Source: Pseudomonas rubra
GTDB taxonomy: Bacteria > Pseudomonadota > Gammaproteobacteria > Pseudomonadales > Pseudomonadaceae
NCBI RefSeq assembly: GCF_028656935.1
Contig: NZ_JAMDGZ010000034.1
Coordinates: forward strand, 29,729 to 93,728
Direction of reading: 5' to 3'
DNA length: 64,000 nucleotides
Of this stretch, positions 45,355-53,527 are shown piece after piece; within the stretch, counting starts at the first letter, position 1, and the number at the start of each line of letters is the position of its first letter. Both the position numbers and the translations under genes were made by a program. The notes beneath the pieces were generated by a model, which was not told the DNA's origin, did not search any database, and was given only the letters and a program-made list of their open reading frames with translations.

Positions 45355-46896
45355 ATGAAACCCACCGCATTGAAGTTACTCACCGCCGCCGTGCTGGCTG
45401 CCAGCACCCTGGCCGCCGGCATGGCCCAGGCAGCCGGCGTGCTGACCATCGGCTGCCGTGAGGAGAGCACCACCTTCGACCCGATCAAGAGCGCGCAGAA
45501 CCGCGACAGCTGGGTTTTTGCCAACGTCTACGACGTGCTGGTGCGCGTGGACAACAGCGGCACCCGGCTGGTCCCGGGTCTGGCCGAAAGCTGGAAGGTC
45601 TCCGACGACGGCCTGACCTACACCTTCAAGATCCGCGAGGCCAAGTTCTCCGATGGCTCGCCGCTGAGCGCCAGCGATGCCGCGTTTTCACTGCTGCGCA
45701 TCCGCGACAACCCCGGTTCGCTGTGGGCCGACTCCTACAAAATCATCGACAAGGCCGAAGCACCAGACGAGCGCACCCTGGTGGTGACCCTGAAGAACAA
45801 GTCGGTGCCGTTCCTTGCGCAACTGGCCACCGCCAACGTCTCGATCCTGTCGAAAAAGGCCATGGACGCGATCGGCGAGGAGGCCTACGCCCAGGAGCCG
45901 GTGACCTCCGGTGCCTTCAAAGTTAAAGAGTGGCTGCGCGGTGACCGGGTGATCCTGGAAAAGAACCCGCACTTCTGGGAGGCCGACAAGGTCAGCCTGG
46001 ATGGCGTGGAGTGGATCTCCATCCCCGACGACAACACCCGCATGCTCAAGGTCCAGGCCGGCGAGCTGGACTCGGCGATTTTCGTGCCCTTCTCCCGTGT
46101 CGATGCCCTGCGCAAGGACCCGAGCCTGACCATTCACATCGACCCTTCGACCCGTGAGGACCACCTGCTCATCAACCACGAGAAGGGTGTGCTGGCACAG
46201 CCGGCGGTGCGCGAGGCGATTGACCTTGCGATCGACAAGAAGGCGCTGGTGGACACCGTGACCTTCGGCCACGGCGAAGTGGCCTATTCGTACATTCCCA
46301 AGGGCGCGCTCTATCACAACGCCAACAACCTGCAACGCCCCTTCGACCCGGCCAAGGCCCGCGAGCTGTTGAAGAAGGCTGGCGTCGAGGGGCTCAAACT
46401 CAACTACGTGGTCAACGCTGGCAACGAGGCTGACGAGCAGATCGCCGTGCTGGTGCAAAAGCAGTTGGCCGATGTCGGCATCACTGCCAACCTGCAGAAG
46501 GTCGATCCGACCCAGAGCTGGCAGATGCTGGTCGATGGCGACTACGACCTGTCGGTGATGTACTGGACCAACGACGTGCTGGACCCGGACCAGAAGACCA
46601 CCTTCGTGCTCGGTCACGACACCAACATGAACTACATGACCCGCTATCACAACGACAAGGTCAAGGATCTGGTGGCGGCGGCCCGGGTGGAGATCGACCC
46701 GGTCAAACGCAAGCAGATTTATCAGGAGCTGCAAAAGCTGGCCAAACAGGACGTCCATTGGATCGACCTGTACTACAGCCCGTACATCAATATTTCGCGC
46801 AGCAATATCCAGAACTTCCTGCAAAATCCGCTGGGGCGCTTCACCCTCGAAGAGACGGTGAAACTGCAAGCAGGTGAAAAGACCGCGCAGAACTGA
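45355..46896 (+). CDS. Peptide ABC transporter periplasmic binding protein (family 5)
   Basis: This is 513 aa from ATG 45355, with GGAG 8-11 nt upstream. The signal peptide MKPTALKLLTAAVLAASTLA ends near AQAAG. The mature part has the DppA/OppA pattern: LVPGLAESWKVSDDGLTYTFKIR, KFSDGSPLSASDAAFSL and VREAIDLAIDKKALV. It captures the substrate in the periplasm for the permeases upstream. In PipR-type systems the importer is needed to respond to the inducer, so this may be the first receptor for the plant-derived compound. Family 5 also binds nickel, heme and sugars, so peptide specificity is an inference. Confidence 0.85.
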   Translation: MKPTALKLLTAAVLAASTLAAGMAQAAGVLTIGCREESTTFDPIKSAQNRDSWVFANVYDVLVRVDNSGTRLVPGLAESWKVSDDGLTYTFKIREAKFSDGSPLSASDAAFSLLRIRDNPGSLWADSYKIIDKAEAPDERTLVVTLKNKSVPFLAQLATANVSILSKKAMDAIGEEAYAQEPVTSGAFKVKEWLRGDRVILEKNPHFWEADKVSLDGVEWISIPDDNTRMLKVQAGELDSAIFVPFSRVDALRKDPSLTIHIDPSTREDHLLINHEKGVLAQPAVREAIDLAIDKKALVDTVTFGHGEVAYSYIPKGALYHNANNLQRPFDPAKARELLKKAGVEGLKLNYVVNAGNEADEQIAVLVQKQLADVGITANLQKVDPTQSWQMLVDGDYDLSVMYWTNDVLDPDQKTTFVLGHDTNMNYMTRYHNDKVKDLVAAARVEIDPVKRKQIYQELQKLAKQDVHWIDLYYSPYINISRSNIQNFLQNPLGRFTLEETVKLQAGEKTAQN

Positions 46897-46971
46897 AGCC
46901 GTCAATGCCGGGGCCGTCCATCGGGGCGGCTCTGGCTGCAGGCCTTACTTAATCATCAAGGCAGAATAAAA

Positions 46972-47355
46972 ATTAAACGATCACCCATCGCTTTGCTGGC
47001 GATTCTATCTCTCACACCAACAGCGCCAGTCTTCGCAGACACTGCCAATGGCAAGAACCTCTACGCGCAAAGGTGCGCCGTGTGTCACGGCACTGATATC
47101 AAGGGGACGGGACCGCTGGCCAATAAAAGCAGCCCGCCAACACCTGACCTTACCTCGTCGAACTTCAAGCAGCGGCTGAAGGAGTACCCGGGCGTTATTG
47201 TGTCATCCGTCATACTTCGCCCCAATGGCAACCTGATTCCCAAGACGTTGCAGGAGAACGGCGTAAAGATACCGCCGCACGCCTGGAGCGTTCAGGATCT
47301 GCGCGACCTGAATCAATACATGAGTGGTGTGATTGCAAAATCACGACGTGCTTAA
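46972..47355 (+). CDS. Small periplasmic cytochrome c, apparent ATT start
   Basis: This is a c-type cytochrome with heme motif CAVCHG and a C-terminal QYMSGV whose Met can be the axial ligand. No ATG or GTG gives a complete signal peptide. A TTG at 46993 starts in the middle of the hydrophobic core. Reading from ATT at 46972 gives KRSPIALLAILSLTPTAPVF, a normal signal sequence with a basic n-region, preceded by AAGG 11 nt upstream. ATT is a rare but known start codon. It is a one-heme electron carrier of about 105 residues after processing. No obvious redox partner gene is adjacent. Confidence 0.6.
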   Translation: MKRSPIALLAILSLTPTAPVFADTANGKNLYAQRCAVCHGTDIKGTGPLANKSSPPTPDLTSSNFKQRLKEYPGVIVSSVILRPNGNLIPKTLQENGVKIPPHAWSVQDLRDLNQYMSGVIAKSRRA

Positions 47356-47374
47356 CAACCTGCTGCGGCACGCG

Positions 47375-48469
47375 TCAGCGTGCCCGCAGCATCACCGCGG
47401 CACGCACGCGCTGCCTGCCGAAGGTGCTCATGCGCTGAAACTCGGTATGGCTTACCGGCAGGTGCTGACAATCCAGGCTTTGCCGCTGGCGGCTGTGATC
47501 CACATCCGGATCGTGCAAATAGACGAACTCCTCATCGCAACCGGTCACCACGACCCAGTGAGGCGCCTTGAGCCGGGTCAAGCGGTAGCTGCTGATCAGC
47601 ACCAGCGGCTTGAAGCCTGCCGACAAGGCCGCTGGCAGGTCCAACGGCGCGCCGATGATCTGCTCGACACCGGTATCTGCAAGGGACATGGCAAAGCCGT
47701 CTTCGACCAGTTGCATCACGGCCTTTTTTTCCGGGCTGCGTACCCCATCGAGAAACAGCGAGCCGGCCTGGCTTAGTATCAGGCGCACGGCAAAACCGCG
47801 CGTCCAGGCGGCTAGCGCCAGGCCTTGGGGGCTACAACCGCCGTGGCCAGCGGTCATGAATATCGTGGTCGCTTCGCGCCACAACTGGATTTCTTCTGCG
47901 CGATTGGGCAAACGCTTGCTGTCAATCGCTGCCATGGCCATCAACAGGCACGCCGCACCACAAGTGAACTCCGTGGTTTGCGGGTAATAGGGCACCTGCC
48001 GGGCCGGCGGCGGGGCATGACGCAGGATACGCTTCTCGTAGCGCAGCGCCTGGGCGTGATCCTCATAGTAGTCATCGATCACGGCAAAACGCCGGTAGCC
48101 GTTGGCCTCGTAGAGGCTGATGGCCGCAGGGTTGTCCGCACGAACCTCCAGGCGCAACCAGGCGCAATTGCGCGCCAGCGCCGTCGCCTGCGCCTGCTCC
48201 AGCAAGCGCTGGCCCAGGCCATGGCCACGAAAGGCCCGCCCCACCGCGATGGAGTACAGGCGCGCCAGCGAGGTGCCGCGGTGAAACAGCAGCAACGCGT
48301 AACCGGCCAGTTGCCCGTCCTGCTCGGCAACCACCAGGCTGGCATTGGCACGGCTGAGCATCCAGTGAAAGTTGCGCGGGCTCAGACGATCGAGGGTAAA
48401 ACACGCCTGCTCAAGCGCGACCAGATGGCTGATATCGGCCATCGATGCAAAGCGAAAATCAAAAGCCAT
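47375..48469 (-). CDS. GNAT acetyltransferase fused to C39-like cysteine peptidase
   Basis: This is 364 aa. Residues 1-150 are a GNAT domain with the acetyl-CoA loop VGRAFRGHGLGQRLLEQA and the C-terminal EANGYRRF motif of RimI-like enzymes. Residues 155-364 are a papain-like C39 domain: catalytic Cys in TEFTCGAACLL, His in LKAPHWVVVTG and Asp in YLHDPD. The gene is divergent from a RimK-like ligase with 94 bp between them. The fused GNAT-C39 protein next to a RimK/RLAN ligase has been described by comparative genomics as a predicted peptide- or amino-acid-modifying system, with ligation, acetylation and cleavage of an unknown substrate. Function unproven. Confidence 0.8.
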   Translation of the reverse strand: MAFDFRFASMADISHLVALEQACFTLDRLSPRNFHWMLSRANASLVVAEQDGQLAGYALLLFHRGTSLARLYSIAVGRAFRGHGLGQRLLEQAQATALARNCAWLRLEVRADNPAAISLYEANGYRRFAVIDDYYEDHAQALRYEKRILRHAPPPARQVPYYPQTTEFTCGAACLLMAMAAIDSKRLPNRAEEIQLWREATTIFMTAGHGGCSPQGLALAAWTRGFAVRLILSQAGSLFLDGVRSPEKKAVMQLVEDGFAMSLADTGVEQIIGAPLDLPAALSAGFKPLVLISSYRLTRLKAPHWVVVTGCDEEFVYLHDPDVDHSRQRQSLDCQHLPVSHTEFQRMSTFGRQRVRAAVMLRAR

Positions 48470-48563
48470 GGCAGCACCGTAATGTTTGAGTAACGAACCG
48501 GGACAGGGGGATTAACCCGTGATTTATTGAGGGTCTGTTCACTTCAACTGGGATCGACTACTC

Positions 48564-50141
48564 ATGTCAGCGGTGCAAGCCAACATGGCCGAAGTATTGG
48601 ACAAATCCGAACGTTGCACAATAACCCTCAGCGAAGAACCTCCCAGTACGCGGCGCGCCGGCAACCGCCTGCTGATCCTGGTGGAGCGCAAGGAAGACTG
48701 GGCCAGCTACCTGCCCAGCGAGAGCCTGATGCTCGCCCAGGACTACCTGGAGCACAGCGACGAGGGCGCCGGGAGGACCCAGGTCATCAACCTGTGTCGC
48801 AACTACAAGTACCTGGGCCAGGGCTATTACTGTTCGCTGCTGGCCGAAGCGCGCGGGCACAAGGTACTGCCTTCGGTACGCAGCATCAGTGAGCTGTCGC
48901 GCAAGGCGCTGTACGGTGTGGGCCTGGATGATCTGGAACGCACCCTCGAAGCTGCGCTGGTCAATCATCCCTACGGCAGTACCGAGGGTTTCACCCTCAC
49001 CCTGTACTTCGGCAAGACCCTCATCACGCCGTTGCAGGCGCTGGGCCGGCAACTGTTCGAGGCCTTCCCCTGCCCGATCCTGCTGGTGGAGTTTCGCCGC
49101 GGCGGGGCCTGGCAGATTGCCGGAATCAAGGCCGGGGCGCTGCACAAGCTGCGCGATGAGCAACAGCATGTGTTTGCCGACGCGCTGGATGCCTTCAACC
49201 GCCGCACCTGGCGCCAACCCGCGTCCAAGCGTATTGCCCGCTTCGACCTGGCGATACTTCATGACCCCGGTGAAGCCTTGCCGCCCTCCAATACCCTGGC
49301 ATTGGAGCGATTCGTCGAAGCGGGCAAAGCGCTGGACATCGACGTCGAACTGATAGAGAAAAAAGACTACGCACGGCTCGCCGAATTCGATGCGCTGTTC
49401 ATTCGCGAGACCACACGGGTCGATGACCATACCTACCGCTTCGCCAAGAAAGCCGAGAGCGAAGGCCTGGTGGTAATCGATGACCCCTCCTCCATCTTGC
49501 GCTGCACCAACAAGGTTTACCTGGCCGACCTGCTCAAGCGCCGCAGCCTGGGCATGCCGGCAACGGAAATCCTCTACAAGGATCGGCCGCAGGAGCTTGA
49601 ACAGGCGGGACGGCGCCTGGGCTTTCCGCTGGTGCTGAAAATCCCGGACGGCTGTTTCTCCCGTGGGGTGATCAAGGTCGCCGATGCGCAAGCCCTGGCC
49701 AGCGCCGCCCAGGAGCTGTTCGAACACTCGGTGCTGCTGCTCGCCCAGGAGTACTGCTACACCGAGTACGACTGGCGCATCGGCGTGCTCAACGGCGAAG
49801 CCCTTTACGCCTGCCAGTACTTCATGTCCAAGGGTCATTGGCAAATCTACAACCACAAGGCGCTGGCCGGCGAAGTCAATGGCAAGTGCCGGGCGGTGCC
49901 GGTCGAGCAGGCACCGCCTGCAGTGGTCAAGCTTGCACTCGATACCGCGCGTCTGATTGGCGAAGGCCTCTATGGTGTCGACCTCAAGCAGTGCGGCGAG
50001 CGGGTGCTGGTCATCGAAGTCAATGACAACCCCAACCTCGACGCTGGCATCGAGGATGCCGTGCTTGGCGATGAACTGTACCGGCGGGTACTGCAGGCCT
50101 TCATCCAGCGACTTGAACTCAAGCAACGTGGCCAGGCGTGA
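48564..50141 (+). CDS. RimK-like ATP-grasp ligase with N-terminal RLAN domain
   Basis: This is 525 aa. The N-terminal about 230 residues match the RimK-like RLAN domain (RLLILVERKEDWASYLPSES, SRKALYGVGLDDLE). From about 290 there is the ATP-grasp core: TNKVYLADLLKRRSLGMPAT, PLVLKIPDGCFSRGVIKV and the metal-binding end VLVIEVNDNPNLDAGIEDAV. Such ligases use ATP to join glutamate or other amino acids to a carboxylate of a protein or small molecule. The stop overlaps the next gene by 4 bp. The partner GNAT-C39 gene lies on the other strand. The substrate is unknown. Confidence 0.82.
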   Translation: MSAVQANMAEVLDKSERCTITLSEEPPSTRRAGNRLLILVERKEDWASYLPSESLMLAQDYLEHSDEGAGRTQVINLCRNYKYLGQGYYCSLLAEARGHKVLPSVRSISELSRKALYGVGLDDLERTLEAALVNHPYGSTEGFTLTLYFGKTLITPLQALGRQLFEAFPCPILLVEFRRGGAWQIAGIKAGALHKLRDEQQHVFADALDAFNRRTWRQPASKRIARFDLAILHDPGEALPPSNTLALERFVEAGKALDIDVELIEKKDYARLAEFDALFIRETTRVDDHTYRFAKKAESEGLVVIDDPSSILRCTNKVYLADLLKRRSLGMPATEILYKDRPQELEQAGRRLGFPLVLKIPDGCFSRGVIKVADAQALASAAQELFEHSVLLLAQEYCYTEYDWRIGVLNGEALYACQYFMSKGHWQIYNHKALAGEVNGKCRAVPVEQAPPAVVKLALDTARLIGEGLYGVDLKQCGERVLVIEVNDNPNLDAGIEDAVLGDELYRRVLQAFIQRLELKQRGQA

Positions 50142-51052
50142 TGATCGAAACCTATTGCATCCATGAGGGCAAGCTGTGCGAGAGCGCTGAACAGCAGGCG
50201 ACCGTGTGGCTATGCATAGCACCCGGGGCAAGCGAGCGCCAGGCCCTCAACCAGCGGTTGGGCATCAGCCTGCAAGCACTGGAGTGCTCGCTCGATCCGG
50301 ATGAAGTGGCGCGCATCGAGATCAAGCCCGATCATCTGTTCCTGGTCTGGAAGCGCCCGGAAAGCTTCGACGGCCGTGCGTTCAACGTGTCGTCGTTTGG
50401 TGTGGTGCTGAGCGAGCAGCGGCTGGTGGTGGTGTGCGCAACCAACTCGTTATTGACCAGCCTGCATGGCGGCACGCTGCTGCAGAGTCCGCTGGACGTG
50501 CTGATGGCCCTGCTCGATGAAAGCGTGCATCACTACCTGGGCCACTTGCGCGTAGTCAAGCAGGTGGCGCGCGAGATCCAGCAGCAGTTCACCCGGGCGA
50601 TGGCCCCGGCGCGACTGGTGCAGATGTACAACTTGAGCGAGAGCCTGGTGTACTACGTCAACGCCATCCAGAGCAACGGCGCGGTGCTGCAACTGTTGCG
50701 CAGCCACGGTCGGCGCCATGGTTTCAGCTCGGCCCAGCTCGAAACGCTCAATGACCTGATCATCGAGAACGAACAGAGCTACCAGCAGGCGAAAATCCAC
50801 GCCCAGCTATTCGACAGCCTGATCGAAGCCCGCGCCAACCTGGCCAACAACAGCATGAATCAGGCGCTGCGCAACCTCACCCTGATCAACGTGGTGTTTC
50901 TGCCACTGAACCTCATCGCCAGCATCGGTGGCATGTCCGAGTTCAGCATGATGACCTCGGGTGTCCCCTGGTGGCTGGCATTTCCAGGATTGCTGGCGGC
51001 CATGGCAGGTCTTGGCGCGGCCATGGCCTACGCACTCAAACGCATGGCTTGA
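50138..51052 (+). CDS. CorA/ZntB-family membrane protein with GMS instead of GMN
   Basis: This is 304 aa. A long soluble N-terminal domain with helical stalk precedes two C-terminal helices (VVFLPLNLIASIGGM and WWLAFPGLLAAMAGLGAAMAYAL). This is the architecture of CorA metal channels. The signature Gly-Met-Asn that forms the selectivity filter reads Gly-Met-Ser (IGGMSEFS), so ion specificity may differ or transport may be lost. The start ATGA overlaps the RimK-like gene and implies co-translation, which is unusual for a simple metal channel and ties it to the ligase system. Confidence 0.75.
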   Translation: MMIETYCIHEGKLCESAEQQATVWLCIAPGASERQALNQRLGISLQALECSLDPDEVARIEIKPDHLFLVWKRPESFDGRAFNVSSFGVVLSEQRLVVVCATNSLLTSLHGGTLLQSPLDVLMALLDESVHHYLGHLRVVKQVAREIQQQFTRAMAPARLVQMYNLSESLVYYVNAIQSNGAVLQLLRSHGRRHGFSSAQLETLNDLIIENEQSYQQAKIHAQLFDSLIEARANLANNSMNQALRNLTLINVVFLPLNLIASIGGMSEFSMMTSGVPWWLAFPGLLAAMAGLGAAMAYALKRMA

Positions 51053-51087
51053 GTCATCTTCCTAGACACTTTTGCAGGAGCACAACT

Positions 51088-51210
51088 GTGGAAAATTCAG
51101 ACATCGGCTTGTTCATGCTGGCCCTGATTGCAATCACCGGCGCGCTGATCAGCCTGCTCGAGCATCGCACCAGCAAACCCGAAAACCCTGAAGATCGCCG
51201 CCCCGAGTAG
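51088..51210 (+). CDS. 40-aa single-helix membrane peptide
   Basis: This short gene has a GTG start preceded by AGGAG at 7 nt. One hydrophobic helix (IGLFMLALIAITGALISLL) is followed by a polar tail rich in Pro/Glu/Arg. It lies 35 bp after the CorA-like gene on the same strand and may be its accessory subunit or the product that the ligase system modifies. Both are inferences. Confidence 0.5.
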   Translation: MENSDIGLFMLALIAITGALISLLEHRTSKPENPEDRRPE

Positions 51211-51250
51211 GTGGCCACTCTCGATCGCACAGGCTTCTCTTGCGCGTGGG

Positions 51251-51275
51251 GGCAACGCCGGGAGTGGGCGTTGCC
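51251..51275 (+). other. Perfect 9-bp stem-loop after the 40-aa gene
   Basis: GGCAACGCC (51251-51259) pairs with GGCGTTGCC (51267-51275) around a 7-nt loop. No U-run follows directly; a T-rich stretch appears 18 bp later. It may close the ligase operon transcript or protect its 3' end. Confidence 0.45.
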
Positions 51276-51373
51276 ACACGCTGGGTAAATACTCTTTTTC
51301 TCCGCCAGGCCATTGATACCCAGTTGCCAGCCGAGCATCATGCGCGCCGAATTGCCCACACAAGGACCGTCCC

Positions 51374-52090
51374 GTGCATTCTGCCGCACCTACCTACCAC
51401 ACACCCACTCCGGCTACGGCTGCGCCCTACAATGTTTTCAAGCGCATCGGCATGCTGCTCCTGGCGCTGCTCATCACCTGCCTGGCGACCATGGCTATCG
51501 TTTTCCAATCCTGGCCTAACTTGCCTACCAACCAGCAGAACATCAATTCCTTGGGCCTGGCCGGCATCGGCCTGATTGGCCTGCTGTACCTGCAACATCG
51601 CAAACAGGGCCTGCGCGAAGTGATCATGGGCCAGCAGTTTCTGCGCCCGTACCTGTATGGACTTGGCGCCATCGTGATTATCTACGCCCTTTGTGCCGGA
51701 TGGATGTCGCTGTTCTACATCCCCCGCGAAAATTTCATGGTGCACTTCTTTGACGGCCTCGCCCCCGGCCAGATCGTCCTGTTGTGCGCGACTCTGATCC
51801 TGTTCCCACCGGTTGCCGAAGAATTGGTGTTCCGCCACTACCTGATGCGCCTGGTCCCACTCGACCGCGGAGCGGCCTGGCAATGGGCGGCAATCATAGT
51901 GAGCACGATGCTGTTTACGGCCTCGCATATCCAGTACCAGAACTCCGTTACCGGGGTCACCTTGCTGGCCGTCGGCCTGGTGTTTGGTATCAGCCGCGTA
52001 CTCAGTGGCGGGTTGATCGTGCCGGTACTGTTGCATGCTTCGGCCGAGGTGATTGGGTTGATCTTCAACTACATCCAGATTCCCGGCTGA
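51374..52090 (+). CDS. CPBP-family intramembrane metalloprotease
   Basis: This is 238 aa from a GTG start with AAGGA 6 nt upstream. It has about seven hydrophobic segments. The family motifs are present: EELVFRHYL (the Glu-Glu pair), FTASHIQY and LLHASAEVIG with the metal-binding histidines. These proteases (Abi/CAAX-like) cleave membrane proteins or process bacteriocin-type peptides. The substrate here is unknown. It is a single gene, not clearly part of the preceding cluster. Confidence 0.8.
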   Translation: MHSAAPTYHTPTPATAAPYNVFKRIGMLLLALLITCLATMAIVFQSWPNLPTNQQNINSLGLAGIGLIGLLYLQHRKQGLREVIMGQQFLRPYLYGLGAIVIIYALCAGWMSLFYIPRENFMVHFFDGLAPGQIVLLCATLILFPPVAEELVFRHYLMRLVPLDRGAAWQWAAIIVSTMLFTASHIQYQNSVTGVTLLAVGLVFGISRVLSGGLIVPVLLHASAEVIGLIFNYIQIPG

Positions 52091-52112
52091 CCCCCACAGC
52101 ACGATGGAAAAA

Positions 52113-52138
52113 GGCCGCCTCGCTCAGGCAAGGCGGCC
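52113..52138 (-). terminator. Rho-independent terminator of the MHS transporter operon
   Basis: GGCCGCCT and AGGCGGCC form an 8-bp stem. Read on the minus strand the stem is followed by TTTTT, 6 bp after the transporter stop. It also faces the CPBP gene from the other side. Confidence 0.75.
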
Positions 52139-52143
52139 CTGGC

Positions 52144-53484
52144 TCAAGGCTGCGAATTGACCAACCTCAGCCCAGCCGCACTCCCCTGCACTCGAACCAC
52201 CGGGTCACAGGCGACAAAATCCTCCTTGCGCAACACCAGCAACGCCAGCAGCGAGACGACCCCGGTGGCCACATAGAAGTACCACGGTGCGGTGATGTCG
52301 CCGGTCACCTTGATCAGCCAGGTGGAGATCAGCGGCGCACTGCCGCCGAACGCCGCCACCGGGATGTTGTAGGCCACGGCGATGCCGGTGGAGCGGATGC
52401 GGGTCGGCAGCAGTTCGCTCATCAGCGCGTAGGTCGAGGATGCGTAGAGCCCGAACAGGATCGCCACGGCCATCAGCGGCCAGATCAAGGTGGCCGGGGT
52501 GGCGCCGGGCGCGGCCTTGAAGAACCAGTACATGGCCATTGTCGCCAGGGTGCCGATCACCATCAGGAACGGCTTGCGCCCGTAGCGATCGGTGAAGGCC
52601 CCGCCCAGGGGCATGACCAGCGCCGCCGAGAGGCTGGCGACGAATACGTAGAGCAGGGTGGTGCCGCTGTCGAACTTGAGGGTGTTGGCCATATAGGTCG
52701 AGGCGAAGGTCAGCACCAGGTAGAAGATCGAGCTGTGCAGGGTGATGATGAAAAACACCAGGGCAATCGGGCGCTTCCACTGCCAGACTTCACGCAGCGG
52801 CGCCTTGGAGGTTTCCCCGGCCTCGACCAGAGCCAGGAACTCCGGGCTGTCTTCCAGCTTCAAGCGGATGTACAGCGAGATAAAGCCCAGCGGCCCTGCG
52901 ATCAGAAACGGAATCCGCCAGCCCCAGTCCTGCATCAGCTCGGCGCCCAGCGCCCAGGTCATGCCGTTGGCCACGACGCCGCCCAGGACTAGGCCGAGCA
53001 CCGCGGTGACCATCAGCCAGCAGGTGGCAAAACCCCGACGTCCGGGGCCAGCGTACTCGGCAATGAAACTGGTGATGGTGCCGATCTCGCCACCGGCAGA
53101 GAACCCCTGCACACAGCGGATCAGCACCAGCAGCACTGGTGCGGCGATGCCGATGCTGGCGTAGGTCGGCAACAGGCCCAGCAAAAAGGTCGAGCCGGCC
53201 ATCATCATCAGCACGGTAATCAGGGTTTTGCGTCGGCCGATCTTGTCGGCCAGGGGGCCGAAGAACAGGCCGCCCAGGGGCCGGATGAAGAAGCTCAGGG
53301 CAAAGGCGGCAAAGCTTGCCAGCAGGCTGCTGGTGGGGTCGTCGGAGACGAAGAAGGCCTTGCCGATGTACAGGGCCAGAAAACCGTAGACGCCATAGTC
53401 GTACCACTCGATCAAGTGGCCGGAAGTGGCGCCGATAAAGGCCCGGCGCCGCTGGCGCTGGGAATTGGAAGATGACACGCCCAT
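52144..53484 (-). CDS. MHS-family MFS transporter (organic acid/osmolyte:H+ symporter)
   Basis: This is 446 aa from MGVSSSNS at 53484, with AGGAG 8 nt upstream; an ATG at 53514 is the alternative. It has twelve membrane segments with the MHS patterns SGHLIEWYDYGVYGF, FGPLADKIGRRKTL and FSAGGEIGTITSFIAEYAGPGRRGF, close to the ProP/KgtP/ShiA group. It should import a carboxylate with protons. It is the last gene of a minus-strand set with a thiolase and an acyl-CoA ligase, so the likely substrate is an acid that the ligase activates. Confidence 0.82.
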   Translation of the reverse strand: MGVSSSNSQRQRRRAFIGATSGHLIEWYDYGVYGFLALYIGKAFFVSDDPTSSLLASFAAFALSFFIRPLGGLFFGPLADKIGRRKTLITVLMMMAGSTFLLGLLPTYASIGIAAPVLLVLIRCVQGFSAGGEIGTITSFIAEYAGPGRRGFATCWLMVTAVLGLVLGGVVANGMTWALGAELMQDWGWRIPFLIAGPLGFISLYIRLKLEDSPEFLALVEAGETSKAPLREVWQWKRPIALVFFIITLHSSIFYLVLTFASTYMANTLKFDSGTTLLYVFVASLSAALVMPLGGAFTDRYGRKPFLMVIGTLATMAMYWFFKAAPGATPATLIWPLMAVAILFGLYASSTYALMSELLPTRIRSTGIAVAYNIPVAAFGGSAPLISTWLIKVTGDITAPWYFYVATGVVSLLALLVLRKEDFVACDPVVRVQGSAAGLRLVNSQP

Positions 53485-53527
53485 AGTGGGGACTCCTGTC
53501 GTAGTGCTATCCATGAAATGCCGTGCT

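Noticed and set aside
40599..45524. Minus-strand frames of 635 and 568 codons across the peptidase and ABC operon
   Set aside because: They span several well-defined plus-strand genes with overlapping ATGA junctions, and their composition is that of codon shadows.
45688..50231. Minus-strand frames of 405 and 554 codons
   Set aside because: They are antisense to the binding protein and RimK-like gene, both of which carry complete family motifs on the plus strand.
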